This document shows positions 1 through 7,990 of a stretch of 13,707 nt of DNA, piece by piece. The notes under the pieces are model-generated. The model saw only the letters and a list, made by a program, of their open reading frames with translations. It did no database searches and was not told the DNA's origin. Each line of letters opens with the position of its first letter. Within the stretch, counting starts at the first letter, position 1. The translations under genes were made by a program, and so were the position numbers. The DNA is from Deltaproteobacteria bacterium (GTDB lineage: Bacteria; Desulfobacterota; Binatia; UBA9968), in assembly GCA_020027655.1 (NCBI GenBank), contig JAHKKJ010000033.1:1-13707 (forward strand). The letters run 5' to 3'.

Positions 1-1251
1 TCTGCAATAAGTCGAGATAGATTTCCCAACGGACGAGACGGCCCGCTTTGGGTCTTCACCTCTCTGCAACGCGCGAATTCCCTCCCGCAAGAGCTTTCGA
101 ACGAGGGTCACCCCCCGATCCGTGGCTCCCAAGTGTTCCAGTGCGTGGACGGCGATGGGACGCTGGCTCTCTTGCGCCTCGTAGTCCCCCGGCTGGCGTT
201 GACGGTCTTCATAGGTTCGATTGATGGACTGCGAGCTTCTCAACGGGCGCGCCACGGAGCGCTGCTCTTCGTTCTCCGGAGCATAGCGGAACTGGTACGC
301 GATGGTGTGGGTGTCATCAACCGGAACCGTCCAGGCAGTCATGTAAGGTGGCCCGAAATCCAGCTCTCCCGTGGGCCGAAAGCGGCTCGGCGGAAACTGA
401 TCGACGTTGGGCATGATGTAGTCGCCCAGCCGTACCCAAACTAAATCACCGACTCGCCGGGTGTGGATACCGATCACGCCGAGGGGGCTTTCCTGCCACT
501 CGAGCACCCTTGAACGAAAGTCCTCCCGAATCGCCGTGAGATCAGCCTCAAATTCTTTGAGCCCAACGTTGAAGTAATCCTCCAAAGGCCCACCGGTCAC
601 GCTCGGACGGTAACGATCCAGCTTTGCGCGCGCCTCTTCCGGATCATGGAGAAATACGAAGTGCACCTGGTCCGCGTTATTCTCCGCCAACTGCAGCCAG
701 TTGCAGTCATAGATGTACTTATGTTCCGTTTCTCCGCCAGGCACCATCCGGTAGCCCGGCAGTTCGAATGAATCGTAGATGGGAAACTCGGGACGGTGCT
801 CCAGGGGCCCCATATAGGCAAAGATCAGCCCCTTGTACTCAATAGTCGGGTAGGCTCCATGGAAAAATCGGTCCTTGAACGTGCTCTCGGGAGGCTCCCC
901 CGGCGTCTCCAACACTCGGCCGTCCACGTCGTAGAGCCAGCCGTGATAGCAGCACCGAATGCCGCAGCGCTCGACCACGCCAAATTCCAGCGACGTGCCG
1001 CGGTGGCTACAGTGAAGCTCGAGAAGTCCGATTTTTGCGCGGCCGTCGCGAAATAGTACGAGGTCCTCACCCATGACCCGGATGCGCTTCGGCAGGTCCT
1101 TTAGTTCCACGGCCATCCCCACCGGATGCCAGAAGCGGCGCAGGTATTCACCGCAGGGTGTTCCGGGTCCCACTTCGGTCAGTTCCCTGTCGTGCTCCGG
1201 AACTTCTCTATGGTAGTAGCCGCTGAACGGCTCCTTGATCAGCTGCGCCAT
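1..1251 (-). CDS. Rieske [2Fe-2S] non-haem iron oxygenase, alpha subunit (3' end outside window)
   Basis: The frame opens at an ATG ending at 1251 and stays open for 417 codons to the window edge, so the C-terminus is missing. The Rieske cluster motif is visible as C81-S-H83 and C100-C-Y-H103, followed by GWLYD. The mononuclear iron site appears as D194-Q-V-H197-x4-H202, the D-x-x-H-x4-H pattern of ring-hydroxylating and O-demethylating oxygenases. An early WHPV and the late stretch DRGVTLVRKLLREGI fit the phthalate/vanillate-type branch. Such enzymes use electrons from a separate reductase to hydroxylate or demethylate aromatic acids in the cytoplasm. No reductase or ferredoxin gene is visible here. 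An AAGGA sequence lies about 7 nt before the ATG. It is the last visible gene of a VOC-TAXI-Rieske run and starts 46 bp after the TAXI gene. The substrate cannot be named. Usual family length is about 420-460 residues, so little is missing. Confidence 0.93.
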   Translation of the reverse strand, partial: MAQLIKEPFSGYYHREVPEHDRELTEVGPGTPCGEYLRRFWHPVGMAVELKDLPKRIRVMGEDLVLFRDGRAKIGLLELHCSHRGTSLEFGVVERCGIRCCYHGWLYDVDGRVLETPGEPPESTFKDRFFHGAYPTIEYKGLIFAYMGPLEHRPEFPIYDSFELPGYRMVPGGETEHKYIYDCNWLQLAENNADQVHFVFLHDPEEARAKLDRYRPSVTGGPLEDYFNVGLKEFEADLTAIREDFRSRVLEWQESPLGVIGIHTRRVGDLVWVRLGDYIMPNVDQFPPSRFRPTGELDFGPPYMTAWTVPVDDTHTIAYQFRYAPENEEQRSVARPLRSSQSINRTYEDRQRQPGDYEAQESQRPIAVHALEHLGATDRGVTLVRKLLREGIRALQRGEDPKRAVSSVGKSISTYCR

Positions 1252-1297
1252 GGTTTCGTCCTTCCGTCCCGTTTATTGAAACGCCTCATCGCCTAGT

Positions 1298-2263
1298 TCA
1301 GGTCAGGTAGCCCGCCTCCCGATAATAGCGCGCGGCGCCGGGATGGAGTGGAATTTTCGTGTCCCATTGCCTTGTGATTGCCTGTGTCATGGTCGATGAG
1401 TAAGTAAGAAAAGGTATGGGCAGCATTTGGCTATGAGTATAGCTCACCGTGACCGAGGCTTCCTCAATGCGTTTTTTGTTCCGGTCGATGCTCTTGGCTA
1501 TCGTATAGATGATGCTGTCGTCTACTTCTGCGCGGGTAACCAGCAGGTTATCGGATAAATCAATGGTTAGGAGCGGTTCTTGAATAGCCGGCAGGAACCC
1601 TGCGGGAATGACGTTGCGCGCATAACCCTCGTTCTCTAGGCCTGCCATCACGTGCTCCTCGAGCCCGATGAAGCGAAATCCATGGGCAGCGACGGTTTGC
1701 CAGACGCCTTCGTGGGAGGCATGGCCGATGACTACATCCACGTCTCGCTTGCTGATCTCCTGATCGAGCGCCGTCAACCCTACGCCCACGTGCCACCATC
1801 GGCCCCCCCAGGCTTCGAGGTCTGCCAGCGAGTAGCCGTATTGCCGCAAGATCGCATGCTCATGCTCGTACAATTCATCTGCGCGGACGCCCAATCGGAC
1901 CGCGCGCTTCTCCCGGCCGATCTGTGCAAGGTCCTTGACGGGGCACCAAGGCGCCAGAGCAAATAATTGTCGATCCAATCTGGGAAACCGCGCTACCGAA
2001 CGGAGATTGCTCAACGGTTCTCCCGCCCAGGAGCGCTTTCCTTCGAGCGCCCACGTCGCGCGAACCGCCGGGAACACCCAGCCCAAGTCCAGCTCGCCAC
2101 CGCACACCCAATCCGGGCGGTTGAGGGCGGGAGCGATGATCGCAACCGGAGCCGCGCCTCCAACGCTACGCGCAAACACCTGGGTCATCCTGTACGAACC
2201 AGCCCATCCGACTCCGATCTTGACGCCCTGGAAAACGGCATTGGAGGGTGACGGGGTATCCAA
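1298..2263 (-). CDS. TAXI-family (TRAP-associated) solute-binding protein without a signal peptide
   Basis: This 321-residue protein resembles TAXI-family substrate-binding subunits of TRAP transporters. It has an N-terminal VKIGVGWAGS strand-loop, a middle region (about residues 85-130) with the layout of a ligand-binding lobe, and the ending IPLHPGAARYYREAGYL typical of the family. Members normally sit in the periplasm and pass carboxylic acids to a fused 4TM-12TM permease. This one starts at a TTG at 2263-2261 with GGGAGA about 8 nt upstream, and an in-frame TAA lies just before that. The TTG is followed directly by the mature domain, so there is no room for a signal sequence. It therefore looks cytoplasmic, perhaps a ligand sensor or a stray paralogue, unless an upstream frameshift removed the leader. 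It sits between the VOC gene (54 bp upstream) and the Rieske gene. No TRAP permease is present. Confidence 0.88.
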   Translation of the reverse strand: MDTPSPSNAVFQGVKIGVGWAGSYRMTQVFARSVGGAAPVAIIAPALNRPDWVCGGELDLGWVFPAVRATWALEGKRSWAGEPLSNLRSVARFPRLDRQLFALAPWCPVKDLAQIGREKRAVRLGVRADELYEHEHAILRQYGYSLADLEAWGGRWWHVGVGLTALDQEISKRDVDVVIGHASHEGVWQTVAAHGFRFIGLEEHVMAGLENEGYARNVIPAGFLPAIQEPLLTIDLSDNLLVTRAEVDDSIIYTIAKSIDRNKKRIEEASVTVSYTHSQMLPIPFLTYSSTMTQAITRQWDTKIPLHPGAARYYREAGYLT

Positions 2264-2317
2264 GAGTAGTTCTCTCCCTAGTTATGTTCCGCTCGATTTA
2301 AACAATCCGGTATTTCT

Positions 2318-3130
2318 TCACGTCGTAAGATCTATCAAGACGCCTTCCGGATCGGCAATCGCGTACTGTCCCAAGCTGCAAGAGTCTATATCCCTCTGGA
2401 GCGTTGCGCCGTTTCTGCCAACAAATATTTTCCGCGGCGCCGACTCGGGGAATGATTTTCCGAGGTCGTCCAAATCCTTTTTCACGGCGTCGAGGTCTTC
2501 GACCTTGAAGCCGATATGATCGATTCCCTCGGTCATGGACCGGTACGAATAGTTCTCGCACGGGCGAATAAGAAGGTACGACTTTCCATCGGTGAGACAA
2601 ATTTCTCCCTCGCCGGAAAGGTTCTTGACCGTCGTGAGCTCAAAAACGGTTCGATAGAACTCTGCCAGGACAGCGGGTTTCTTCGCTCGAATCGCAACGT
2701 GGTGCAAGTGCCGCGGCTGTTCCCAACCCTCGTCCCTATAGCCACCTCTGAGGTTGGCGCCCCTCTCTTGGGCAATATCGATGTGAGTACCAACCGGATC
2801 GGTGATTCTCATACCCGCAAAAGCGACTCCCTCGAGACCCTTGGTGAATATGGTATCGGGATAGTCTTGTTTTATCCTCGCTGTGACTTTATCCAGGTCT
2901 TGTAGCTGTAGTCCGAAGTGGTCCAGTCCCGACCGGTATCCCGGCGGCCTGGGGTTCAAGGCCAGCCCTATGATTCCATCGCTGAGCTGACCCCGCGACC
3001 GGTTTGAGGGATCACGCTCGGCGACCCCGAGAGATGTAAAGAATCGCATTCCAAAGACCGTTTCATAGAATCGAGCCGACCGCTCACACCCATCGCTCCA
3101 AATCGCACAGTGTCTGATCTTCGCATTCAT
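2318..3130 (-). CDS. Two-domain VOC (glyoxalase/extradiol dioxygenase-like) protein
   Basis: This 270-residue protein has two tandem vicinal-oxygen-chelate halves, about residues 1-122 and 138-270. In extradiol dioxygenases the metal ligands are His, His, Glu. Here the aligned positions are H7, H71 and D118 in the first half, and H144, H205 and D267 in the second. The second half opens HLHHVAIRA and both halves carry a DH(F/I)G motif. Length and two-half architecture fit catechol 2,3-dioxygenase-like proteins, which cleave catechols next to the diol. Asp instead of Glu in both halves leaves the chemistry open, and a glyoxalase, isomerase or binding role is also possible. The ATG is preceded by AAAGGAGG at about 11 nt. 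It is the first gene of the minus-strand run with the TAXI and Rieske genes. That grouping suggests ring hydroxylation or demethylation coupled to ring cleavage (inference). Confidence 0.9.
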   Translation of the reverse strand: MNAKIRHCAIWSDGCERSARFYETVFGMRFFTSLGVAERDPSNRSRGQLSDGIIGLALNPRPPGYRSGLDHFGLQLQDLDKVTARIKQDYPDTIFTKGLEGVAFAGMRITDPVGTHIDIAQERGANLRGGYRDEGWEQPRHLHHVAIRAKKPAVLAEFYRTVFELTTVKNLSGEGEICLTDGKSYLLIRPCENYSYRSMTEGIDHIGFKVEDLDAVKKDLDDLGKSFPESAPRKIFVGRNGATLQRDIDSCSLGQYAIADPEGVLIDLTT

Positions 3131-3498
3131 GGTCGCTCTTTCCTCCTTTCGATCTTTGGGGTAGCGATTTCTTGGCTAAACGCGACATCTCCGAGGAAAA
3201 AATCCAGCGCATTCATGGGACCAACCCCCCCAACGCGCCGGCCTCCTGATGAATTGTCACATCGGCAAACCACCTCATAGACCTTTCCCGGCAATTACTA
3301 AACCTGGCAGCATCATGTCAATGGGATGCTTATAGCACGGACTGGCAGTGAACGAAAAAACAGCAGGTTTTTGGTTGCGGGTTGCTGGCCAGTCTTTTCG
3401 CATGCTAACGTCGCAGCTGGGACCACTCGTATTTGCGCGGCTCTCGAGGCGCATAAAAATCGGCGTCTATTTGCCGGGTGAGTGAAGGAGGACTGTTT
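3131..3498. other. Divergent intergenic region, 368 bp
   Basis: This gap separates the minus-strand VOC gene from the plus-strand SBP1 gene and must hold both promoters. On the minus strand a perfect TTGACA lies at 3321-3316, but no good -10 box follows at normal spacing. On the plus strand I see no convincing promoter. The SBP1 Shine-Dalgarno sequence AAGGAGG is at 3485-3491. No open frame here looks like a gene, and no RNA gene was recognised. Confidence 0.6.
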
Positions 3499-4635
3499 AT
3501 GAAGAAGTTCTTCAACCGAAGTAGCTCGATGTTCTTCGCGGCAATTTTGAGTTCATTCCTGGTTATCGACTCGCCTGCCCAAACCGTGGGGCAAAGCAGG
3601 GATTGGGAAAAGGAATGGGAAATGACGATCCGGGCAGCCAAGAAAGAGGGGCAGCTTGTTTTTCACTCGGGGAATTCCGTTGAACCTTATTTCCACGAAT
3701 TTCAGAAAAAGTTTCCAGAGATAAAGGTCACTCGAATGTTGACGCAGGGCGGAAGCGCAGCGCATGAACGTTTAATGGCCGAACAAAGGGCGGGGGTTTT
3801 CGTGACGGACATTGTGCATCTCGGAGCGGGGTCGGGTTCCTTGTTGGCCAGTGCGGGGGCCCTTGATCCTCTTGAACCCTATATGATTCTCCCCGAAGTT
3901 TTGGATCAGTCGAAATGGTTTGAAGGGAGATACTATTTCGCCGACAAGGACGGAAAGTATCTTCTAAAATATGCCTCGAACCCCGGAGTGGACGTTTCAT
4001 ACAATACCAAACTCGTGAATCCGGATAGCATAAAGTCTTATTGGGATATTCTCGATGCTAAATGGAAAGGAAAGATTGTAGCTTACGACCCGCGCGCCCG
4101 CGGCTCACGTCTATTCAGCTACTTTTATTATAATCCAGAGCTGGGACCTCGTTACCTGAAGCGGCTCTTTGGTGAAATGGACCTTACCGCCAGCCGCGAC
4201 CGTCGCCAGATGACCGATTGGTTGGCTGCCGGTAAATTTGCCATAGCGCTTCGCACCGCCCCGGATGCGGCAAATTTGGATGACGCAAAGGCCCAAGGGC
4301 TGCCTGTCAATTGGTTTAGTCCCGGACACTTCAAAGAGGCAGTGGGCATAAGTGGCGGGCCGGCTCACATCGCAGTGGTTAACAGGACTCCTCATCCCAA
4401 CGCTGCGAAACTCTTTATTAACTGGTTCCTGTCTCGCGAGGGCCAGCTGATGGCCCAAAACATCGCTGCTAAACAAGGAGAAGGTATTGACTCGCTTAGA
4501 ATGGATATTTCCAAGGACATGGTTCCTCCGGCTTTTCGCCGAGGGCATAAAACTAAATTTTTCGACATGGATGCACCCGAACATGCAAGTGATGATCCCG
4601 TTTTAAAGCTTATCAATGAGGTGTGGAGGAGATAG
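3499..4635 (+). CDS. Secreted ABC-type extracellular solute-binding protein (SBP1)
   Basis: This 378-residue protein is a periplasmic type-2 binding protein of the iron/polyamine-like group. The ATG at 3499 was chosen over an in-frame GTG at 3478 because AAGGAGG stands 7 nt upstream of the ATG and a clear signal peptide starts there: MKKFF, a hydrophobic core, and a likely cleavage after SPA27. Features shared with the paralogue at 9237 are an early AAKKEG, the hinge-region YNTKLV, the KWKGKIV..DPRARG block, and PHPNAAKLFINWFLSREGQ near the C-terminus. Such proteins capture a ligand outside the inner membrane and deliver it to an ABC permease, but none is encoded nearby. The next gene, 79 bp downstream on the same strand, is the fused bicupin, so the pair may be one transcript. 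The ligand is unknown. Its codons look more AT-rich than those of the paralogue. Confidence 0.92.
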   Translation: MKKFFNRSSSMFFAAILSSFLVIDSPAQTVGQSRDWEKEWEMTIRAAKKEGQLVFHSGNSVEPYFHEFQKKFPEIKVTRMLTQGGSAAHERLMAEQRAGVFVTDIVHLGAGSGSLLASAGALDPLEPYMILPEVLDQSKWFEGRYYFADKDGKYLLKYASNPGVDVSYNTKLVNPDSIKSYWDILDAKWKGKIVAYDPRARGSRLFSYFYYNPELGPRYLKRLFGEMDLTASRDRRQMTDWLAAGKFAIALRTAPDAANLDDAKAQGLPVNWFSPGHFKEAVGISGGPAHIAVVNRTPHPNAAKLFINWFLSREGQLMAQNIAAKQGEGIDSLRMDISKDMVPPAFRRGHKTKFFDMDAPEHASDDPVLKLINEVWRR

Positions 4636-4714
4636 GCTAGCCTGCTAAGGAAACCCGCTCTTAAGGTATTTTGTAGAAGCGGTGAGTAAGCGTAAAAAAT
4701 CAAGGAGGCGTGAA

Positions 4715-5785
4715 ATGAGCGAACGCCGGATGCCTCGTACCAAAACCCGAGATCCTGAGCCGATGGAAACAGATTACGACCAAGCGGTTCGTGCCAAAGA
4801 AATTCGAAACAAGCGGATGGCAGAAGGGAAAGTAATCGTCAAGGGTAAGGACTTGCCGTGGGAGCTTAACCGTCAGGGACGAATCAAGTTCTTTCTAACA
4901 GATCGATCGGAAGATGTCGCGGCTCCCGGCTGGCTTGTCTTCCAACAGGAGATCCATAAGCACTCGGGCATGCACCGGCATCAAGGCGGAACTTTTATCT
5001 TCATCTTGGGCGGCAAGGGATACAGCACGGTAAACGGTGTGCGCCACGATTGGGAGGCTGGCGACTTAGCCATTTTGCCCATGGTACCCGGAGGCGTTGC
5101 CCATCAACACTTCAATCTCGAGCCCGGTGTTCCTGCCCTGTGGATGAGGGTGGGTTATACCCCGCACAAACGCCTCGTCATTGCCAATTGGATTGAGCAG
5201 TTCGACGTCAACCCGGATTGGGCAGATAAGAACCGATTACAGGATCGGAAAGTGGCTCCGATGGTCAACCATGCGCGTACGACAAACAAAGATGACTCTC
5301 CACGGGGGAACACCCTCTTCGACGCCCTGTTGCGGCTCCGCGACGAGCAACGAGAGCAGATGAAGCACGCTCGAATGGTCGTTCAGGGGAAATCGTTACC
5401 ATTGGAGATCAATCCGATGGGTTTGTTCCGCTGGTACGTCCATCCGCACATAAAAGATGTCGGATGTCACGCCCAGATGATTTACGTGCAGGAGATTCCG
5501 GCTGGGAGTCGTTCCGGCAAACAGCTTCATCAAGGTGGCAGGTTTCATTATGTCCTCGAGGGAAAAGGCAGCACCGTCATAGACGGGGTCCGCCATGATT
5601 GGGAAGAGAACGAAATTATCCTGCTCCCTCTTAGTTCCCATGGCGTCGTCCATCAGCACTATAATTCAGACCCAAGTAAACCCGCCAGGTTGCTCGTGTC
5701 CGAACCCAACTGGGTCCACGTTTGGGGAGTGGACCTGGGTTCGGGGTTAGAGATGCTAGAGCCGGCCCCGGAGTACCAAGGGTAG
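4715..5785 (+). CDS. Fused double-cupin protein (halves match cupin A and cupin B)
   Basis: This 356-residue protein has two cupin domains, about residues 38-160 and 220-350, joined by a charged linker. The ATG at 4715 has AAGGAGG 6 nt upstream and is preferred over a GTG at 4682. The first domain has H87-R-H89-Q-G-G and then P122-M-V-P-G-G-V-A-H130-Q-H-F-N134, a nearly canonical cupin metal site lacking the usual Glu. The second domain has Q-L-H272-Q-G-G, so the first His of HxH is gone, and keeps H313-Q-H-Y-N317. The first half resembles the separate protein at 8527-9060 and the second half the one at 7991-8530, including the closing GVD-LGSGLEMLEPAP block. Cupins of this type are often dioxygenases, isomerases or lyases acting on small acids; the reaction here is not known. 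It probably works in the cytoplasm and is probably co-transcribed with SBP1. Confidence 0.9.
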   Translation: MSERRMPRTKTRDPEPMETDYDQAVRAKEIRNKRMAEGKVIVKGKDLPWELNRQGRIKFFLTDRSEDVAAPGWLVFQQEIHKHSGMHRHQGGTFIFILGGKGYSTVNGVRHDWEAGDLAILPMVPGGVAHQHFNLEPGVPALWMRVGYTPHKRLVIANWIEQFDVNPDWADKNRLQDRKVAPMVNHARTTNKDDSPRGNTLFDALLRLRDEQREQMKHARMVVQGKSLPLEINPMGLFRWYVHPHIKDVGCHAQMIYVQEIPAGSRSGKQLHQGGRFHYVLEGKGSTVIDGVRHDWEENEIILLPLSSHGVVHQHYNSDPSKPARLLVSEPNWVHVWGVDLGSGLEMLEPAPEYQG

Positions 5786-5826
5786 AGGTTAGATTCAAGC
5801 GGAAAGGCAACCGAAAGTCGGAATAT

Positions 5827-5889
5827 CTCGCGCAAAGACGCAAAGGCTGCAAAGGAAAAACAATTCCGGACTTGGCGTCTTTGCGCGAG
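5827..5889. repeat. 15-bp inverted repeat with GCAAAG units in a convergent gap
   Basis: The arm CTCGCGCAAAGACGC at 5827-5841 is perfectly complementary to GCGTCTTTGCGCGAG at 5875-5889, with a 33-nt loop. GCAAAG occurs three times (5832, 5840, 5849). It lies between the convergent ends of the fused bicupin (5785) and bicupin C (5925). It may be a dispersed REP-like element or a bidirectional transcription end. No T-run follows either arm, so a classical intrinsic terminator is not supported. Confidence 0.75.
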
Positions 5890-5924
5890 CAAATCCCTGC
5901 GTTCTTTATGGTGCCAGCTCAAAC

Positions 5925-7010
5925 TTATTCCATGCCCTTTTGTGTGCACCAGGGAACCATGGAGCCCATGCGGCAGGTCGCGCCTGCTTTGTGCAGGCAT
6001 GACTCGAAGAAATCGTGGATCTTGGGGTCCTCGTCTTCGTATTCGATCTGCGTGCCGCCCTCTTTGACGCTGACCTCGATGGGTTTGTCGTCACCGAGAG
6101 CGACAAAGTTGTAACGCCAGCTATTCCAGCGCAGCGCCAGATAGCGAGCGGGATCGGCGCCGGAATTGAAGTGCTGATGAAACCACTGCGAGGGAGGAAC
6201 CACCACGCTGCCCGGTTTCCACTCCACTCGAGTGACCTCGCCATGTTCGGGCCAGAGCAAGGAATAACCTTGACCGCTTAGAATTGTCACATGGGCGCCG
6301 GGGCCATGGCGATGGGCTTTTTTGTAGCGCCCAACCGGAAATTCGGAAATATGGGAGCCCATGACGTTGCCGGCGAGGTCGAAGTTGACGTGTCTTCCGC
6401 CGGCGCCGCGTTCATTCCACACCTGGAGCGGCATGTCCCTGGTGTTGGGCACGAAGTTCACCGACATCTTGAGTCCCCAGACCTGTCCTTTGCCGCTGAA
6501 ATAGTCTTGGTCTTCCGGCGGAAAGCGGTCGGAGAAAATGAAATCGTTGGCGAAAATGAAATTGAGATTGTGAAACAGATTCATCATGAACGGCGCGCTG
6601 GTCACGGCGAAATATCTGACGGCGGCGTTACCCTGCCCATTGAAGTGTTGGTACTCTGCGTTCAGAGGGATCGCGAACAGGCTGCCAGGATGCCACTCGA
6701 AGGTCTGCTTCTTACCGTTTCGTTGCCACACCGAAGTGGCGCCATGGCCGTCGAGAATATAAACCATCTCTTCATAGAGATGTTTTTGCGGTTTCAACTT
6801 TGTTCCCGGCGGGATTTCGCATACATAACCATCATTGGTTCCGCCAGCGCCCTCGAGATTGATAAACGCCCCCAAGCCGCCTTTAAGATCCCACGGCGCG
6901 ACTTCCAATTTGCGCAGGTCCTCGATAAAAAAACCGCGGTTGATAGGAATTTTCTGCGCTTGCTGCCAGGCCTGGTAGGTATCGACCCGTGCCTCATTGT
7001 CGTACTTCAT
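5925..7010 (-). CDS. Bicupin C, two-domain cupin protein of the gentisate-dioxygenase-like type
   Basis: This is a protein of 361 residues from the ATG at 7010, or 395 from an alternative ATG at 7112. The 7010 start lines up with paralogue D and has AAGGGAGA about 10 nt upstream. The 7112 start would overlap the ATPase stop by ATGA but has no clear ribosome site. Domain 1 (about 55-140) shows H77-L-Y-E-E81 and Q-H122-F-N. Domain 2 (about 225-300) shows K-K-A-H233-R-H235, H240, and H278-Q-H280-F-N282. Near the end comes IEYEDEDP, shared with bicupin D, then a tail with three cysteines (338, 346, 355). Domain order and length recall gentisate 1,2-dioxygenase-like bicupins, which open aromatic rings with ferrous iron, but the reaction here is an inference. 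It is last in the A-B-AAA-C operon. Confidence 0.9.
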   Translation of the reverse strand: MKYDNEARVDTYQAWQQAQKIPINRGFFIEDLRKLEVAPWDLKGGLGAFINLEGAGGTNDGYVCEIPPGTKLKPQKHLYEEMVYILDGHGATSVWQRNGKKQTFEWHPGSLFAIPLNAEYQHFNGQGNAAVRYFAVTSAPFMMNLFHNLNFIFANDFIFSDRFPPEDQDYFSGKGQVWGLKMSVNFVPNTRDMPLQVWNERGAGGRHVNFDLAGNVMGSHISEFPVGRYKKAHRHGPGAHVTILSGQGYSLLWPEHGEVTRVEWKPGSVVVPPSQWFHQHFNSGADPARYLALRWNSWRYNFVALGDDKPIEVSVKEGGTQIEYEDEDPKIHDFFESCLHKAGATCRMGSMVPWCTQKGME

Positions 7011-7108
7011 TGGAAATTGGTCTCCCTTCTTGTCAGTTGCTTTGAATTGGATTGAGTTTTTCCTCACGCACTCGATGACAACCTCAGAGGACATACGCCG
7101 GCTGCTGC

Positions 7109-7960
7109 TCATGGGACATTCAAAAGTTTCTCGACGTAGGCCCTCATCACCATGCGCTCGATCTCACGGATGCTTTTCACGGCTCCCGGAGTTCGTATGA
7201 CGTTCAAGATGGGTTGGAGATCGCTCTCTTGCAGGCGTTGCAACTTACCTTTGTCGCGCGCCACCTCCTCTAAGACCGAAACCGGCGGCGCCGAAAATTC
7301 ATAGCTGAGAAAACGGTCCACGATCGCTTCATCGACTAGATCGATTCGATTGGTAGTCAATATGACGGCGGTGTGAGCGGTGTCGAGATCATCGATACTA
7401 TGGAAGAAGATCGAGTTCTGGCTGAAATGCCATTCTTTCGCGCCGACCGAATGACGCGTCAAAAAAAGCGATTCGACATCGTCGAACAAGATGATCGTCC
7501 GACGCTTGGGATCGTTGTCGTGGCGATGATGTCCGCCGCTCTGTCCGTCGCGCGCGTACTTGAAAATTTCCCGAATCTGTTCCTCGGTGTCGCCATATCG
7601 CCCGCGCGCGACATCGGCGCCATCGACGAGGACCATCACGACTTCATCCGAATTTCGCCCGGCCATGCCGTTATCCCCGAACCGGCGGCACAACTCGTAG
7701 GTCAACCGTTTGCCCATGGCCGTCTTGCCAACACCGACGCCGCCATGAAAGAGAAAACCTTTCAGGGCGCTTCGCTCCATATGTTCTCTCCACTGGTAGC
7801 TGACGATGGCGGTGATCTCTCGAAGTATTTCGCGATAACGGGAGCCAATCAGGTCTCGCTCGGCGTGGCCTAATCCGTCCGGCGATTCGCCAGGAGTGAA
7901 CGGACCGAATTCGTCGCGCAAACGCTCAAACGTGTATAAGTCGACGTCGCTGTCACGCAT
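7109..7960 (-). CDS. AAA+ family ATPase inside the cupin operon
   Basis: This 283-residue protein has a single AAA+ module. Walker A is GGVGVGKT at 73-80 and Walker B is TIILFDD at 155-161, with Asp where the catalytic Glu usually stands. Sensor 1 is TTN at 202-204, an AIVDRF stretch at 212-217 carries a likely arginine finger (R216), and a small helical lid with SIREIE follows at about 263-268. Such ATPases form rings and remodel partner proteins. The N-terminal 65 residues could recognise the partner. A loop just before Walker B (about 140-150) is rich in Gly, His and Asp (GGHHRHDND). The gene starts 30 bp after cupin B, and its stop overlaps a possible ATG of bicupin C. In that setting a role in assembling, metallating or reactivating the cupins is plausible but unproven. 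The start ATG has only a weak ribosome site. Confidence 0.92.
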   Translation of the reverse strand: MRDSDVDLYTFERLRDEFGPFTPGESPDGLGHAERDLIGSRYREILREITAIVSYQWREHMERSALKGFLFHGGVGVGKTAMGKRLTYELCRRFGDNGMAGRNSDEVVMVLVDGADVARGRYGDTEEQIREIFKYARDGQSGGHHRHDNDPKRRTIILFDDVESLFLTRHSVGAKEWHFSQNSIFFHSIDDLDTAHTAVILTTNRIDLVDEAIVDRFLSYEFSAPPVSVLEEVARDKGKLQRLQESDLQPILNVIRTPGAVKSIREIERMVMRAYVEKLLNVP

Positions 7961-7990
7961 CTAGAATTCCAACTCGGGAAAAAATACTGA

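Noticed and set aside
597..1070. Short frames on both strands at 597-1070
   Set aside because: They are shadows of the Rieske oxygenase frame, which carries the cluster and iron-binding motifs.
1935..2519. Open frame of 194 codons on the plus strand
   Set aside because: It is antisense across the TAXI gene, the gap and the VOC gene; both real genes have clear family motifs.
3294..3321. Minus-strand promoter for the VOC gene with TTGACA at 3321-3316
   Set aside because: No acceptable -10 hexamer lies 16-18 nt downstream, so it was noted only in the intergenic description.
3478..3498. Earlier GTG start for SBP1
   Set aside because: It would translate through the Shine-Dalgarno sequence and put seven residues before a normal signal peptide.
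4682..4714. Earlier GTG start for the fused bicupin
   Set aside because: AAGGAGG at 4702-4708 is correctly placed for the ATG at 4715, and the extension is only basic residues.
6291..7055. Open frame of 254 codons on the plus strand
   Set aside because: It is antisense to bicupin C, whose protein has conserved cupin motifs; the plus frame has no recognisable domain or ribosome site.
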